Source of the DNA: Bifidobacterium breve
GTDB taxonomy: Bacteria > Actinomycetota > Thermoleophilia > Solirubrobacterales > Solirubrobacteraceae
Direction of reading: 5' to 3'
DNA length: 43,728 nt
Assembly (NCBI GenBank): GCA_945901565.1
Contig: CAMDLG010000004.1
Span: 1-43,728, forward strand
Shown: piece by piece, positions 17,938 through 25,690 of the stretch
How the letters are laid out: each line of letters opens with the position of its first letter
Numbering within the stretch: position 1 is the first letter of the stretch
Program-made: the position numbers and the translations under genes
The notes under the pieces: generated by a model
The model's input: the letters and a program-made list of their open reading frames with translations, nothing else
Database searches by the model: none
Told to the model about the DNA's origin: nothing

Positions 17938-19079
17938 ACCTCGGACTATCCGATGAGCAGCAGTTCCTACGTGACGCGGCGGCCGATGCCTTCTCACGCG
18001 TAAAGACCGTTGAAGCAGCCCGCGAGGCGATCGAAGACGACTCGGCACTACCAGACATGTGGCCGACCGCCGCTGAAGCTGGCTGGCTTGGACTACTGGT
18101 AAGCGAGGAGAACGGCGGCGCAGGGCTCGGTGCCTACGACGCAATGCTAATCGCACAAGAGGCCGGCAAGGTGCTGGCCGGAGTCCCGCTTCTTGGTGCA
18201 CTCCCAGCCTCAATGCTGCTCGACCTCGGCGGCAGCGACAAGACCGAAGCGGTCGCAGCAGGTGAACTGAAGGCAGCATGGCTCCCAGCATGCCCGCCGT
18301 CATCGATTGAGCCGCGTTGGACCGTTGATCCAGTCGAAGGAATGGCTCGCCCGGACGCGCCGGCTGCAAGCGTCGATGCTGACTCAGTCACCTTTACAGG
18401 AACCGTAGGCTGGGCCCCCGACGCAGGCGAGGCAGAGCTGCTCGTCGTGATCGGCGTTGACTCGAGCGGCAACCCTGTTGCCGGCGCTGTAGAGGCTGGC
18501 GCCTCGGGCGTGACGGTAAACGCCGACTGGCGCTACGACGCAACTCGGCGCCTCGCATCGGTCACGCTTGATGGTGCGAGCGGCGCGAAGCTCGACCTCG
18601 ACGCCGAGCAGATCGCTCGCGCTTACTACCTCGTGCAAGCGCTGATCGCTGCCGAGTCGGTGGGCACGATGGAGACGGCTCTTGAGGTATGCCTCGACTA
18701 CGCGAAGGAGCGTTATACCTTCGGTCGCGCAATCGGTTCATACCAGGCGATTAAGCACGGAATCGTTGAGATCCTGCGGCGCCTCGAGAACTCAAAGTCA
18801 CTCTGCATTTACGCTGGCTTTGCGTTTAGCGATAAGCCAGACGAGATTGCATATGCCTCAAGCTGCGCCCGCTCGGTTGCTGGCGGGGGACTCGATTTCA
18901 CGGCTCGTCAGCAGATCGCCGTCCACGGCGGCATCGGTGCTACGTGGGAGCACGACGCACCGCTGACCTTCCGCCGTGCGCAGCTAAACCGTCGTCTTGT
19001 TGGTGGCCACGGGTCATCAACCGACCGTGTGGCCGACGAGCTGCTGAACGGTCGTGGCCCGGTTGTCAGCGTCGGTTAA
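17934..19079 (+). CDS. Acyl-CoA dehydrogenase family protein (partner subunit)
   Basis: ATGA overlap with the upstream ACAD; LGLSDEQQFLRDAAADAFSRV, ALEVCLDYAKERYTFGRAIGSYQAIKH, QIAVHGGIGATWEHDAPLTFRRAQ. Confidence 0.88.
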   Translation: MNLGLSDEQQFLRDAAADAFSRVKTVEAAREAIEDDSALPDMWPTAAEAGWLGLLVSEENGGAGLGAYDAMLIAQEAGKVLAGVPLLGALPASMLLDLGGSDKTEAVAAGELKAAWLPACPPSSIEPRWTVDPVEGMARPDAPAASVDADSVTFTGTVGWAPDAGEAELLVVIGVDSSGNPVAGAVEAGASGVTVNADWRYDATRRLASVTLDGASGAKLDLDAEQIARAYYLVQALIAAESVGTMETALEVCLDYAKERYTFGRAIGSYQAIKHGIVEILRRLENSKSLCIYAGFAFSDKPDEIAYASSCARSVAGGGLDFTARQQIAVHGGIGATWEHDAPLTFRRAQLNRRLVGGHGSSTDRVADELLNGRGPVVSVG

Positions 19080-19108
19080 GAGAACGACCACGAAGCGATT
19101 GGGGCGGG

Positions 19109-19114
19109 TAGGCT
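19109..19114 (+). promoter_or_regulatory. -10 box TAGGCT, 6 nt before the alkylsulfatase ATG (leaderless geometry)
   Basis: TAGGCT-CGGCTG-ATG. Confidence 0.5.
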
Positions 19115-19120
19115 CGGCTG

Positions 19121-21010
19121 ATGGCTGAGCCGCTCGACCCATCGCAAATTACGACTAAGCGCCACGCAGCCGCGCTCGCTTCTCTGCCCAGCGATGACGG
19201 AACGGACGCTGCCAAAGCAGCGCGCGGGCTGATTGCCGCCGCGCCGGTGGAGCTTGAGATCCGAGGCGAAGATGGCCAAGTCATCTGGAGCCTCGCCGAC
19301 TACGACTTCCTCCGAAACGCGGATCAGGCGCCCGCGAGTGTCCACCCCGCACTTTGGCGGTTGGCGAAGCTGAACATGAACGCTGGCCTCTACGAGGTTG
19401 CCGAAGGCGTCTACCAGGTACGCGGCTACGACATCTCGAACATGACGCTGATCGAAGGGGAAAGCGGCGTGATCGTCGTCGACCCACTCGTTTCGCCTCA
19501 GTGCGCAGCAGCGGCTCTGGCTCTCTACCGCGAGCACCGCGGTGACCGCCCCGTCAGTGCGGTGCTCCATACGCACAGCCACATCGATCACTTCGGCGGC
19601 ATTCGCGGCGTCGTTGCTGACGGCGAGACGCCACCGATCTGGGCGCCCAAAAACTTCACGAAGGAGGCGGTTAGCGAAAACGTAATCGCCGCAGCGGTGA
19701 TGGTGCGGCGAGCCTCGTACATGTACGGATCGAACCTTGAGCGCAGCCCTCTGGGGCAGATCGACGTGGGGATCGGCAAGGCAGTCTCAACCGGGCTCCC
19801 CTCGCTGATGGCGGTTACCGACGAGGTAACAACGACAGGGCAGGAGGAGCGGATCGACGGCGTTCTCTTTGAGTTCCAGATGGTCCCCGAGACAGAAGCG
19901 CCGGCTGAACTGAACTTCTTTCTGCCAGAGCGCGGCGCGCTCTGCGTGGCCGAAACGGCGACACAGGTACTGCACAACATCCTCACGATCCGCGGCGCCC
20001 AGGTGCGCGACGCGCTCTGGTGGTCACAGTGCTTGGCCGAAACGGTTGAGCTGTTTGGCGACCGCGCCGACGTGCTATTTGCTGGCCACCACTGGCCGAC
20101 CTGGGGCCGCGAGGAGATCGCGCGGTTCCTCGCCGAGCAGCGCGACCTTTACCGCTTCCTCCACGATCAGACGATCCGACTTGCCGGCGACGGCCTTACC
20201 GGTCCGGAGATCGCTGAGCGGATAGAGCTCCCAGAGAGCCTCGCCGGGCTCTGGCACACGCGGGGCGCCTACGGCTCGATGAAACACAATGCGCGAGGCG
20301 TCTACCAGCGCTACTTCGGCGTCTATGACGGCAACCCGGTCAACCTTGACCCGCTCGACCCTGTTACCGCGGGCGCGCGCTATGTCGAGGCGCTCGGCGG
20401 GAGCGAGCGCGTACTTGAGCTTGCCCGCGAGGCACTAGAGAAGGGCGAGGAACGCTGGGCCGCAACGCTCGCCGGGCACCTTATTTACGCGCAGCCGGAT
20501 GATGAAACCGCACGCGAGCTGCAGGCCGCGGCCTTTGAGCAGCTCGGCTACCAGAGCGAGAACGCGACCTGGCGCAACGCCTACCTGACAGGCGCGCTAG
20601 AGCTCCGCGAGGCAGTTAGCGCTCAGAGCCTGCGCGCCCAGGCGCCGGACATCGTCCGCGCACTCGACACAGGGCAGCTGTTCGACGCGATGGGCACACG
20701 AATCAACGCTGAGCGGGCGGCGGAGAGCAATCTTACGGTCGCTTGGAAGTTCACAGACATCGATGAACAGTGGACGCTGCGCGTTACTAACTGCGCGCTT
20801 AGCACTACGCGGGGCAAGCTGGCAGACGATGCCGAAGCGACGATCACGACGACGCGCGAAACCCTTAACGCGCTGATTCTTCAGGAAACAGACCCAATCG
20901 AAGCCTTCGGCTCCGGGGCGATCAGCGTTGATGGTGATCCGATGGCGCTGGCCGGGTTCCTCGGCCTGCTGGACGATCCGCCGGACGACTTCCCGATCGT
21001 CACTCGCTGA
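19121..21010 (+). CDS. Alkyl sulfatase (MBL-fold, dimerization and SCP2-like C-terminal domains)
   Basis: GLYEVAEGVYQVRGYDISNMTLIEGESGVIVVDPL, HTHSHIDHFGGIRGV metal motif, FAGHHWPTWG, AYGSMKHNARGVYQRYFGVYDGNP. Confidence 0.87.
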   Translation: MAEPLDPSQITTKRHAAALASLPSDDGTDAAKAARGLIAAAPVELEIRGEDGQVIWSLADYDFLRNADQAPASVHPALWRLAKLNMNAGLYEVAEGVYQVRGYDISNMTLIEGESGVIVVDPLVSPQCAAAALALYREHRGDRPVSAVLHTHSHIDHFGGIRGVVADGETPPIWAPKNFTKEAVSENVIAAAVMVRRASYMYGSNLERSPLGQIDVGIGKAVSTGLPSLMAVTDEVTTTGQEERIDGVLFEFQMVPETEAPAELNFFLPERGALCVAETATQVLHNILTIRGAQVRDALWWSQCLAETVELFGDRADVLFAGHHWPTWGREEIARFLAEQRDLYRFLHDQTIRLAGDGLTGPEIAERIELPESLAGLWHTRGAYGSMKHNARGVYQRYFGVYDGNPVNLDPLDPVTAGARYVEALGGSERVLELAREALEKGEERWAATLAGHLIYAQPDDETARELQAAAFEQLGYQSENATWRNAYLTGALELREAVSAQSLRAQAPDIVRALDTGQLFDAMGTRINAERAAESNLTVAWKFTDIDEQWTLRVTNCALSTTRGKLADDAEATITTTRETLNALILQETDPIEAFGSGAISVDGDPMALAGFLGLLDDPPDDFPIVTR

Positions 21011-21011
21011 G

Positions 21012-21554
21012 TCAGTCAGGCCTCGCGCCGCCGGCGTTTGAGCCTTGGCCGGGGCTGGTGCCTCCAGATGGAGCCGCATTGCTCGGCTTGAAGGAGCTGA
21101 TCCGCCAGCCAGCCGAGCTCTTCACCAGAGTGAGTTCGCCGACGCTGACAAGCTGGACAGTCGCTTTGTCGCCCTTGACGCTGACGCTGCCAAGCTTCAA
21201 CTTCGTCACGCTAGGTAAGTCCGCGAGTGAGATCCCGAGCTTTGCTGCGCAGGCCTGCGCCGACGATGCGGCTGCGCCGCCACTCTGCAGAGCGCAGAGC
21301 GTTGTCGCGTCACCCTCCTCGGCTGCCTGAACGTAACTTGTCACCGCATTCTGCACCTGGGTCGCCGAAGACTGGGAATTTGTTGACGTAGTTGTGGGCG
21401 TTGTCGCAGTGACCGTCGTGAGAGCCGTCGTCGACGGAATTACCGCATCGCTAGTGACTGGGTCGGAGCCGCCGCCGCCGGAGATCAGCGCCGCCGCTGC
21501 AACTCCAGCGCCGATGATCACGAGGATCACAATCAGAACTGTTGTACGGGTCAC
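21012..21554 (-). CDS. Membrane-anchored extracytoplasmic protein, Ser/Thr-rich linker, unknown function
   Basis: GTG start; single N-terminal TM (TTVLIVILVIIGAGVAAAALI) then Thr/Ser-rich linker and a small folded region. Confidence 0.6.
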   Translation of the reverse strand: MTRTTVLIVILVIIGAGVAAAALISGGGGSDPVTSDAVIPSTTALTTVTATTPTTTSTNSQSSATQVQNAVTSYVQAAEEGDATTLCALQSGGAAASSAQACAAKLGISLADLPSVTKLKLGSVSVKGDKATVQLVSVGELTLVKSSAGWRISSFKPSNAAPSGGTSPGQGSNAGGARPD

Positions 21555-21561
21555 GCCTGAA

Positions 21562-21567
21562 AGGCTA
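21562..21567 (-). promoter_or_regulatory. -10 box TAGCCT, 7 nt before the GTG of the anchored protein
   Basis: minus strand TAGCCT-TTCAGGC-GTG. Confidence 0.45.
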
Positions 21568-21572
21568 AAGCG

Positions 21573-22004
21573 TCAGGCGGAGAGCGCCGACCGCAGGCCC
21601 GCTATCGCCTTGTCGGCGACCTTGCCAAAGGCTAATCCGAGCACTGGATCAAAGATTTTCAGTGGTCCCTTTAGCGTCAGGACTGCGTCGTAGGTGATTA
21701 GCGAGCCATCGCCGCTCGCGGCGACGCTGATCTCATCCACGCTGACGACGCTGCTGCTCTCACCGCGCACGACGAAGCGCCGGGGAGCATCGAACTCAGT
21801 CGTCTCATAGATCAGCGTGATCGTCTGTCCAAAGAAGCCAGCGTCTAGTTCGACGCGGTTGCCCACGCCGAGCGGCCCGTCATCGAGTCGCCGAGCCGCA
21901 GAGATACCCGGATCCCACTTCCGTGTATTCGAGAAGTCGGCGAGATAGGTGAATACCTCCTCGGGAGGCATCGGACTGCGCAGTGTGCGATTCGCATGAG
22001 CCAT
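21573..22004 (-). CDS. SRPBCC (START-like) family protein
   Basis: RTLRSPMPPEEVFTYLADFSNTRKWDPGISAARRLDDGPLGVGNRVELDAGFFG. Confidence 0.75.
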   Translation of the reverse strand: MAHANRTLRSPMPPEEVFTYLADFSNTRKWDPGISAARRLDDGPLGVGNRVELDAGFFGQTITLIYETTEFDAPRRFVVRGESSSVVSVDEISVAASGDGSLITYDAVLTLKGPLKIFDPVLGLAFGKVADKAIAGLRSALSA

Positions 22005-22009
22005 CTAAG

Positions 22010-22082
22010 TGGAGCCAGTCGGGATCGAACCGACGACCTCCGCCTTGCAAAGGCGGCGCTCTCCCAGCTGAGCTATGGCCCC
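22010..22082 (-). tRNA. tRNA-Ala (anticodon TGC)
   Basis: Reverse complement GGGGCCATAGCTCAGCTGGGAGAGCGCCGCCTTTGCAAGGCGGAGGTCGTCGGTTCGATCCCGACTGGCTCCA folds as a cloverleaf; 7-bp acceptor stem; CCA not encoded. Confidence 0.97.
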
Positions 22083-22091
22083 TCAACGTGG

Positions 22092-22097
22092 AGTTTA
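22092..22097 (-). promoter_or_regulatory. -10 box of the tRNA-Ala(TGC) promoter
   Basis: TAAACT on the minus strand, 9 nt upstream of tRNA position 1. Confidence 0.55.
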
Positions 22098-22155
22098 GAC
22101 GGGCGGCTGGCGATGCGGCGCGCTGCATTGCCTCGAACAGTTAGATTTGGAGAGG

Positions 22156-23754
22156 ATGTTGGTCAATTTGAGTACCCCATGGCGATCGTTGATCGTTGCT
22201 GCCTGCCTATTGGCTGGCTCTCTTTGGCTTGCCACGGCAGCGCCGGCAGCGACATCACCCTCGGGCGGCGCGATGCCGAAGGGTTTCCTCTGGGGAACGG
22301 CAATTGCTGGGTTCCAGTCGGAGATGGGTCGCGGCCAGGACCTAGACCAAACCAGCGACTGGTGGCAGTGGGTCCATGACCCTGGCAACATCTCGTCGAA
22401 GGTCACTAGCGGCGATCTTCCCGAGAACGGCCCCGGCTTCTGGTCGCAGTACGCCAGCGACATCAAGCTGGCGCGTAAGGGGCTTGGCGCAAACCTTTTC
22501 CGGCTGGGCCTTGAATGGAGCCGCCTCTTCCCGCACGCTCCCACAGGACTTCCAGAAGGCGCGGCAGACACGAGCCCTGCGATGCTCAGGGCTCTCGACG
22601 CTAATGCCGATCAAAGCGCGGTTGCACGCTATCGCCAGATCCTTCAATCGGTGAGGGCCAACAAGATGTCGCCGTTTGTGACGCTCAACCACTTCACGCT
22701 TCCCGGTTGGATCCATGACCCAATTGCCGTTCGCGAAGCCTTCAAGGGCCGCCGACCCAACGCTGATCTGCCTGCCTTACAGAAGGCAGGCTGGCTCGAT
22801 GATCAGATAGTCGCCCAGTTCGGCCGTTACGCGGCATGGGCGGCCTGGCGCTTTGGCGATCTTGTTGACCGCTGGGCGCCGATCAACGAGCCGATGGTCG
22901 TCACGACAAATGGCTACGTCAACATCCCTGGTGCAATCTCTGGGAACTTCCCTCCCGGCGTCTACAGCTTCACGGCAGCAACCGCGGCGATCCAGAACCT
23001 AGAAGCGGGGAATACCGTCGCCTACGAAGCGCTCAAAACGCTCGACCCAACTTCGAAGGTCGGCCTAGTCCAGAACATGATCGCTTTCACTCCGAGCAAC
23101 CCTGCGAAGGCGGCGGACGTAACCGGTAGTCGGCATGCCGACTACCTCTTCAACCGGCTCTTCGTCAACGCTGCAGTGAAAGGGAACATCGACCGCAATG
23201 CCGATGGCGTCCTGCAGCCGACTGAGCGCGCCGTTCACGGACCGCGGGCCGACTTCTTGGGCGTCAACTATTACTTCCGCGGGCGTGCCCAAGGGCTTGG
23301 CCGCGCGTTCACGCCGAAGATCCCGGTGCTCGACTTCCTACCGCGAACTAGCTACCGCTGGCAGCTCGCGCCGAAGGCCGCTGCCTGCCCAACTCTGTGT
23401 AGCGACTTTGGCTCCGAGATTTACCCGGCCGGCCTCAGGCAGGTGCTAAAGACGGCCGGGAGCTACGACCTGCCGGTGATCATCACCGAGAATGGGATCG
23501 CCGATTCAACTGATCGGCTGCGACCCAAGTTCCTGCGCGACCACCTTCGCCAGATCCGCGCCTCAATCAGGGCGAAGGAAGCGAACGTCGTCGGCTGGAT
23601 CGGCTGGTCGCTGACCGACAACTTTGAGTGGGTCGCCGGCTACCGGCCGAAGTTCGGCGTTTACTCGTTCAACAAGCAGACTTTGAAGCGCACGCCGCGG
23701 AAGAAGAGCGTCGAGCTACTGCGTCGAGCCGCGACTACTAATCGCGCGCCGTAA
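22156..23754 (+). CDS. Secreted glycoside hydrolase family 1 (beta-glucosidase-like)
   Basis: Signal peptide LIVAACLLAGSLWLATAAPAA; GFLWGTAIAGFQSEM, APINEPMVV (acid/base), VIITENGIAD (nucleophile), IGWSLTDNFEWVAGY; ATG with GGAGAGG upstream. Confidence 0.88.
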   Translation: MLVNLSTPWRSLIVAACLLAGSLWLATAAPAATSPSGGAMPKGFLWGTAIAGFQSEMGRGQDLDQTSDWWQWVHDPGNISSKVTSGDLPENGPGFWSQYASDIKLARKGLGANLFRLGLEWSRLFPHAPTGLPEGAADTSPAMLRALDANADQSAVARYRQILQSVRANKMSPFVTLNHFTLPGWIHDPIAVREAFKGRRPNADLPALQKAGWLDDQIVAQFGRYAAWAAWRFGDLVDRWAPINEPMVVTTNGYVNIPGAISGNFPPGVYSFTAATAAIQNLEAGNTVAYEALKTLDPTSKVGLVQNMIAFTPSNPAKAADVTGSRHADYLFNRLFVNAAVKGNIDRNADGVLQPTERAVHGPRADFLGVNYYFRGRAQGLGRAFTPKIPVLDFLPRTSYRWQLAPKAAACPTLCSDFGSEIYPAGLRQVLKTAGSYDLPVIITENGIADSTDRLRPKFLRDHLRQIRASIRAKEANVVGWIGWSLTDNFEWVAGYRPKFGVYSFNKQTLKRTPRKKSVELLRRAATTNRAP

Positions 23755-23761
23755 GCGCTGC

Positions 23762-24265
23762 TTAGAAGTCGAAGTCGCGCGGCGGCTTGCGCTCAAACCA
23801 AAGGCGATCGTGCTCGGGCGTCTCTTCTAGGAAGTCGGGCGTCTGCTCTAGCTCGTCTATCACCGGCGCAGCGCTCGGCTCAGCAGCTTCTGGCTGCGGT
23901 TCAGCCTCCAACACGGGCTCAGGCTCCGGTTCCGGCTCTAGCGCGGGTGCGGGCTCCGGCTCCGGCTCTAGCTCCGGCTCAGGTGCGAGGGCTGACTGAA
24001 GCTCCGCGGTGCTGAACTGCTCAGTCGGTTGGCTCGCAGCGGCGGGCAACTCAGCTGCTTCTTCGACCTCAAGCTCTTCAACGTCGACCGCCGCCTGCGG
24101 CTCCTCGACCACTTCGGCCTGCACGACCACTTCTTCCTCAACCACCTCTTCCTGCTCGGCGCCACCTAGAGCCTCTGATTCCAGGTGCGCGATCTCTGAC
24201 GGATCGGCGCCCTGGCGTCGTTTGAGATCCAGATGCTCACGGATCGCCTCATCAAGCATTCCCAT
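23762..24265 (-). CDS. Acidic Glu/Pro-rich protein with distinct N- and C-terminal motifs, unknown function
   Basis: MGMLDEAIREHLDLKRRQGADPSEIAHLESEALGG ... EPEPEP low-complexity centre ... FLEETPEHDRLWFERKPPRDFDF; ORF upstream extension crosses a tRNA and is rejected. Confidence 0.7.
   Translation of the reverse strand: MGMLDEAIREHLDLKRRQGADPSEIAHLESEALGGAEQEEVVEEEVVVQAEVVEEPQAAVDVEELEVEEAAELPAAASQPTEQFSTAELQSALAPEPELEPEPEPAPALEPEPEPEPVLEAEPQPEAAEPSAAPVIDELEQTPDFLEETPEHDRLWFERKPPRDFDF
23915..23984. repeat. Degenerate (GGCTCC/GGCTCT)n tract encoding (EP)n
   Basis: ggctcaggctccggttccggctctagcgcgggtgcgggctccggctccggctctagctccggctc. Confidence 0.7.
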
Positions 24266-24272
24266 AGATGGA

Positions 24273-24278
24273 AGCCTA
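24273..24278 (-). promoter_or_regulatory. -10 box TAGGCT, 7 nt before the Glu/Pro-rich protein ATG
   Basis: minus strand TAGGCT-TCCATCT-ATG. Confidence 0.45.
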
Positions 24279-24300
24279 GCGGAGAGAACTGACCGTGGGG

Positions 24301-24327
24301 GTGTAGCGCGGCGATGCGCGGCTACAC
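24301..24327. promoter_or_regulatory. 27-bp dyad overlapping the core promoter of tRNA-Ala(CGC)
   Basis: GTGTAGCGCGGCGATGCGCGGCTACAC: perfect 7-bp outer arms GTGTAGC/GCTACAC plus 3 inner bp with one bulge; right arm overlaps the -10 TACACT. Confidence 0.5.
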
Positions 24328-24328
24328 T
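24323..24328 (+). promoter_or_regulatory. -10 box of the tRNA-Ala(CGC) promoter
   Basis: TACACT, 9 nt upstream of tRNA position 1; same spacing as the other tRNA-Ala. Confidence 0.55.
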
Positions 24329-24337
24329 CGCATTTGC

Positions 24338-24410
24338 GGGGCTATAGCTCAGTTGGGAGAGCGCCTGGATCGCACCCAGGAGGCCGCCGGTTCGAGTCCG
24401 GCTAGCTCCA
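24338..24410 (+). tRNA. tRNA-Ala (anticodon CGC)
   Basis: GGGGCTATAGCTCAGTTGGGAGAGCGCCTGGATCGCACCCAGGAGGCCGCCGGTTCGAGTCCGGCTAGCTCCA; anticodon loop ATCGCAC; CCA not encoded. Confidence 0.96.
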
Positions 24411-24419
24411 CTCAAGTCT

Positions 24420-24444
24420 CAGATGGCGCCGCGGCGCTTATCTG
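24420..24444 (+). terminator. GC-rich hairpin downstream of tRNA-Ala(CGC), putative U-tract-less terminator or processing stem
   Basis: CAGAT G GCGC CGCG GCGC TT ATCTG: 9 bp with a small internal loop; no T run follows. Confidence 0.35.
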
Positions 24445-24476
24445 ACGCTTAGAGTCGCCGCTACCCTTATAGGACG

Positions 24477-25685
24477 ATGACATCATTTATTCGTAGAGCA
24501 TCAGCCAAGACTTTGATCACTCTCAGTGGTCTGCTCGTCGTACTAGTCGCAGCCGGCACGGTCGTCGCCTCAGGCGCAGCTGGCGGTGCTGGCACACCAC
24601 CGGCCAAGCAGCTAGCGCAGGCTATCTCAGACTCATTCTCGGGCCCTCAGATTGAGGGCGTCACTGCGCGGATCAAGTTCACCAACAAGCTTCTCCCGTC
24701 GACCGGCTTCGAAGGCGGCCAAGACCCCCTGATGGGCGGAGGCAGCGGCCGGCTCTGGGCCTCGAACAATGGTGACGTGCGGATTGAACTTCAGTCGGAA
24801 TCGAGTGGCGGCGACGTTGAAGTGGTCGCCAGCGGCGACAAGCTCTGGCTCTACCACGCAGCCTCAAATACGGTCTACAAGACGACTATGGCGCCTGAGA
24901 AGCAGAGCAGCAAGCAGGAGATGCCTCCGACCGTCGCGGCAGTCAAGCGCGTTCTTCGCCAGCTCGGTAGCGACGCAACCGTCTCCGGAGCTGTGCCTGA
25001 CAACGTTGCAGGCCAGCCCGCTTACAGCACACGGATCGAACCTAAGGCCAACGGCGGCCTCATTGGTGGCGCCGACGTAACTTGGGATGCCGCCAACGGA
25101 GCACCGCTGCGCGTCGCAGTCTTCGCTCGGGGCCAAAACGATCCCGTCATCGCGATCGAAGCGACCGCCATCAGCTTCGGCGCCGTAGACGCTTCGGCCT
25201 TCTCGATCGCCCCGCCAGCCGACGCCAAGGTTGAAGAACTCAGCCCAGCGGCTCGCAGCACGAAGCTTAAGAAGGGCAAGAAGCGAGCGCGCCCGATCAC
25301 CGGGCTGCGGGCAGCGAAGGCCGCCGCGCCGTTCACCGTCTCGGCCCCCGCACAGCTCGCCGGGCGGAAGCGCAGCGGCGTGATGCTCGTCGGCCGCGGC
25401 GCAAAGAAGAGCGTCGTCGTTCGCTACGGCGAAGGTCTTGGCGGCATCACAGTCATGGAAAGCGTCGCTACAAAGGCTGATACAACTGCCGCAGCAACAG
25501 CAAGCTCGAAGGCGGCAGAGCGCGATTCGATCCAGATCCCGACTGCGAAGATCGGTTCTGCTCAGGGAATGGCGCTTGGCACCGCGCTCGGCTCGGTCGT
25601 CAGCTTCACCCGCAACGGCGTTCGCTACGTCGTGATCGGTTCGGTAACGCAGCAGGACGCGCTCGCCGCCGCCCGCGGGCTCTAA
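24477..25685 (+). CDS. LolA-like / outer-membrane lipoprotein-sorting-homolog membrane-anchored protein
   Basis: N-terminal TM, then ARIKFTNKLLPS...GSGRLWASNNGDVRIELQSESSGGDVEVVASGDKLWLYHAASNTVYK typical of the LolA/RseB-like half-barrel. Confidence 0.7.
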   Translation: MTSFIRRASAKTLITLSGLLVVLVAAGTVVASGAAGGAGTPPAKQLAQAISDSFSGPQIEGVTARIKFTNKLLPSTGFEGGQDPLMGGGSGRLWASNNGDVRIELQSESSGGDVEVVASGDKLWLYHAASNTVYKTTMAPEKQSSKQEMPPTVAAVKRVLRQLGSDATVSGAVPDNVAGQPAYSTRIEPKANGGLIGGADVTWDAANGAPLRVAVFARGQNDPVIAIEATAISFGAVDASAFSIAPPADAKVEELSPAARSTKLKKGKKRARPITGLRAAKAAAPFTVSAPAQLAGRKRSGVMLVGRGAKKSVVVRYGEGLGGITVMESVATKADTTAAATASSKAAERDSIQIPTAKIGSAQGMALGTALGSVVSFTRNGVRYVVIGSVTQQDALAAARGL

Positions 25686-25690
25686 AAGCC

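Noticed and set aside
15835-18369. Minus-strand ORFs of 189, 161 and 248 aa
   Set aside because: Antisense to lipA and the acyl-CoA dehydrogenases; Arg/Ala/Pro-biased, no domain signal.
21996-22379. 127-aa plus-strand ORF beginning MSHLSGASRDRTDDLRLAKAALSQLSYGPST
   Set aside because: Its N-terminus is the antisense translation of tRNA-Ala(TGC) and the rest overlaps the GH1 gene out of frame; classic tRNA-shadow ORF.
24266-24415. N-terminal extension MSGASRTRTGGLLGAIQALSQLSYSPANA of the Glu/Pro-rich protein
   Set aside because: It is the antisense translation of tRNA-Ala(CGC); the real start is at 24265 or 24259.
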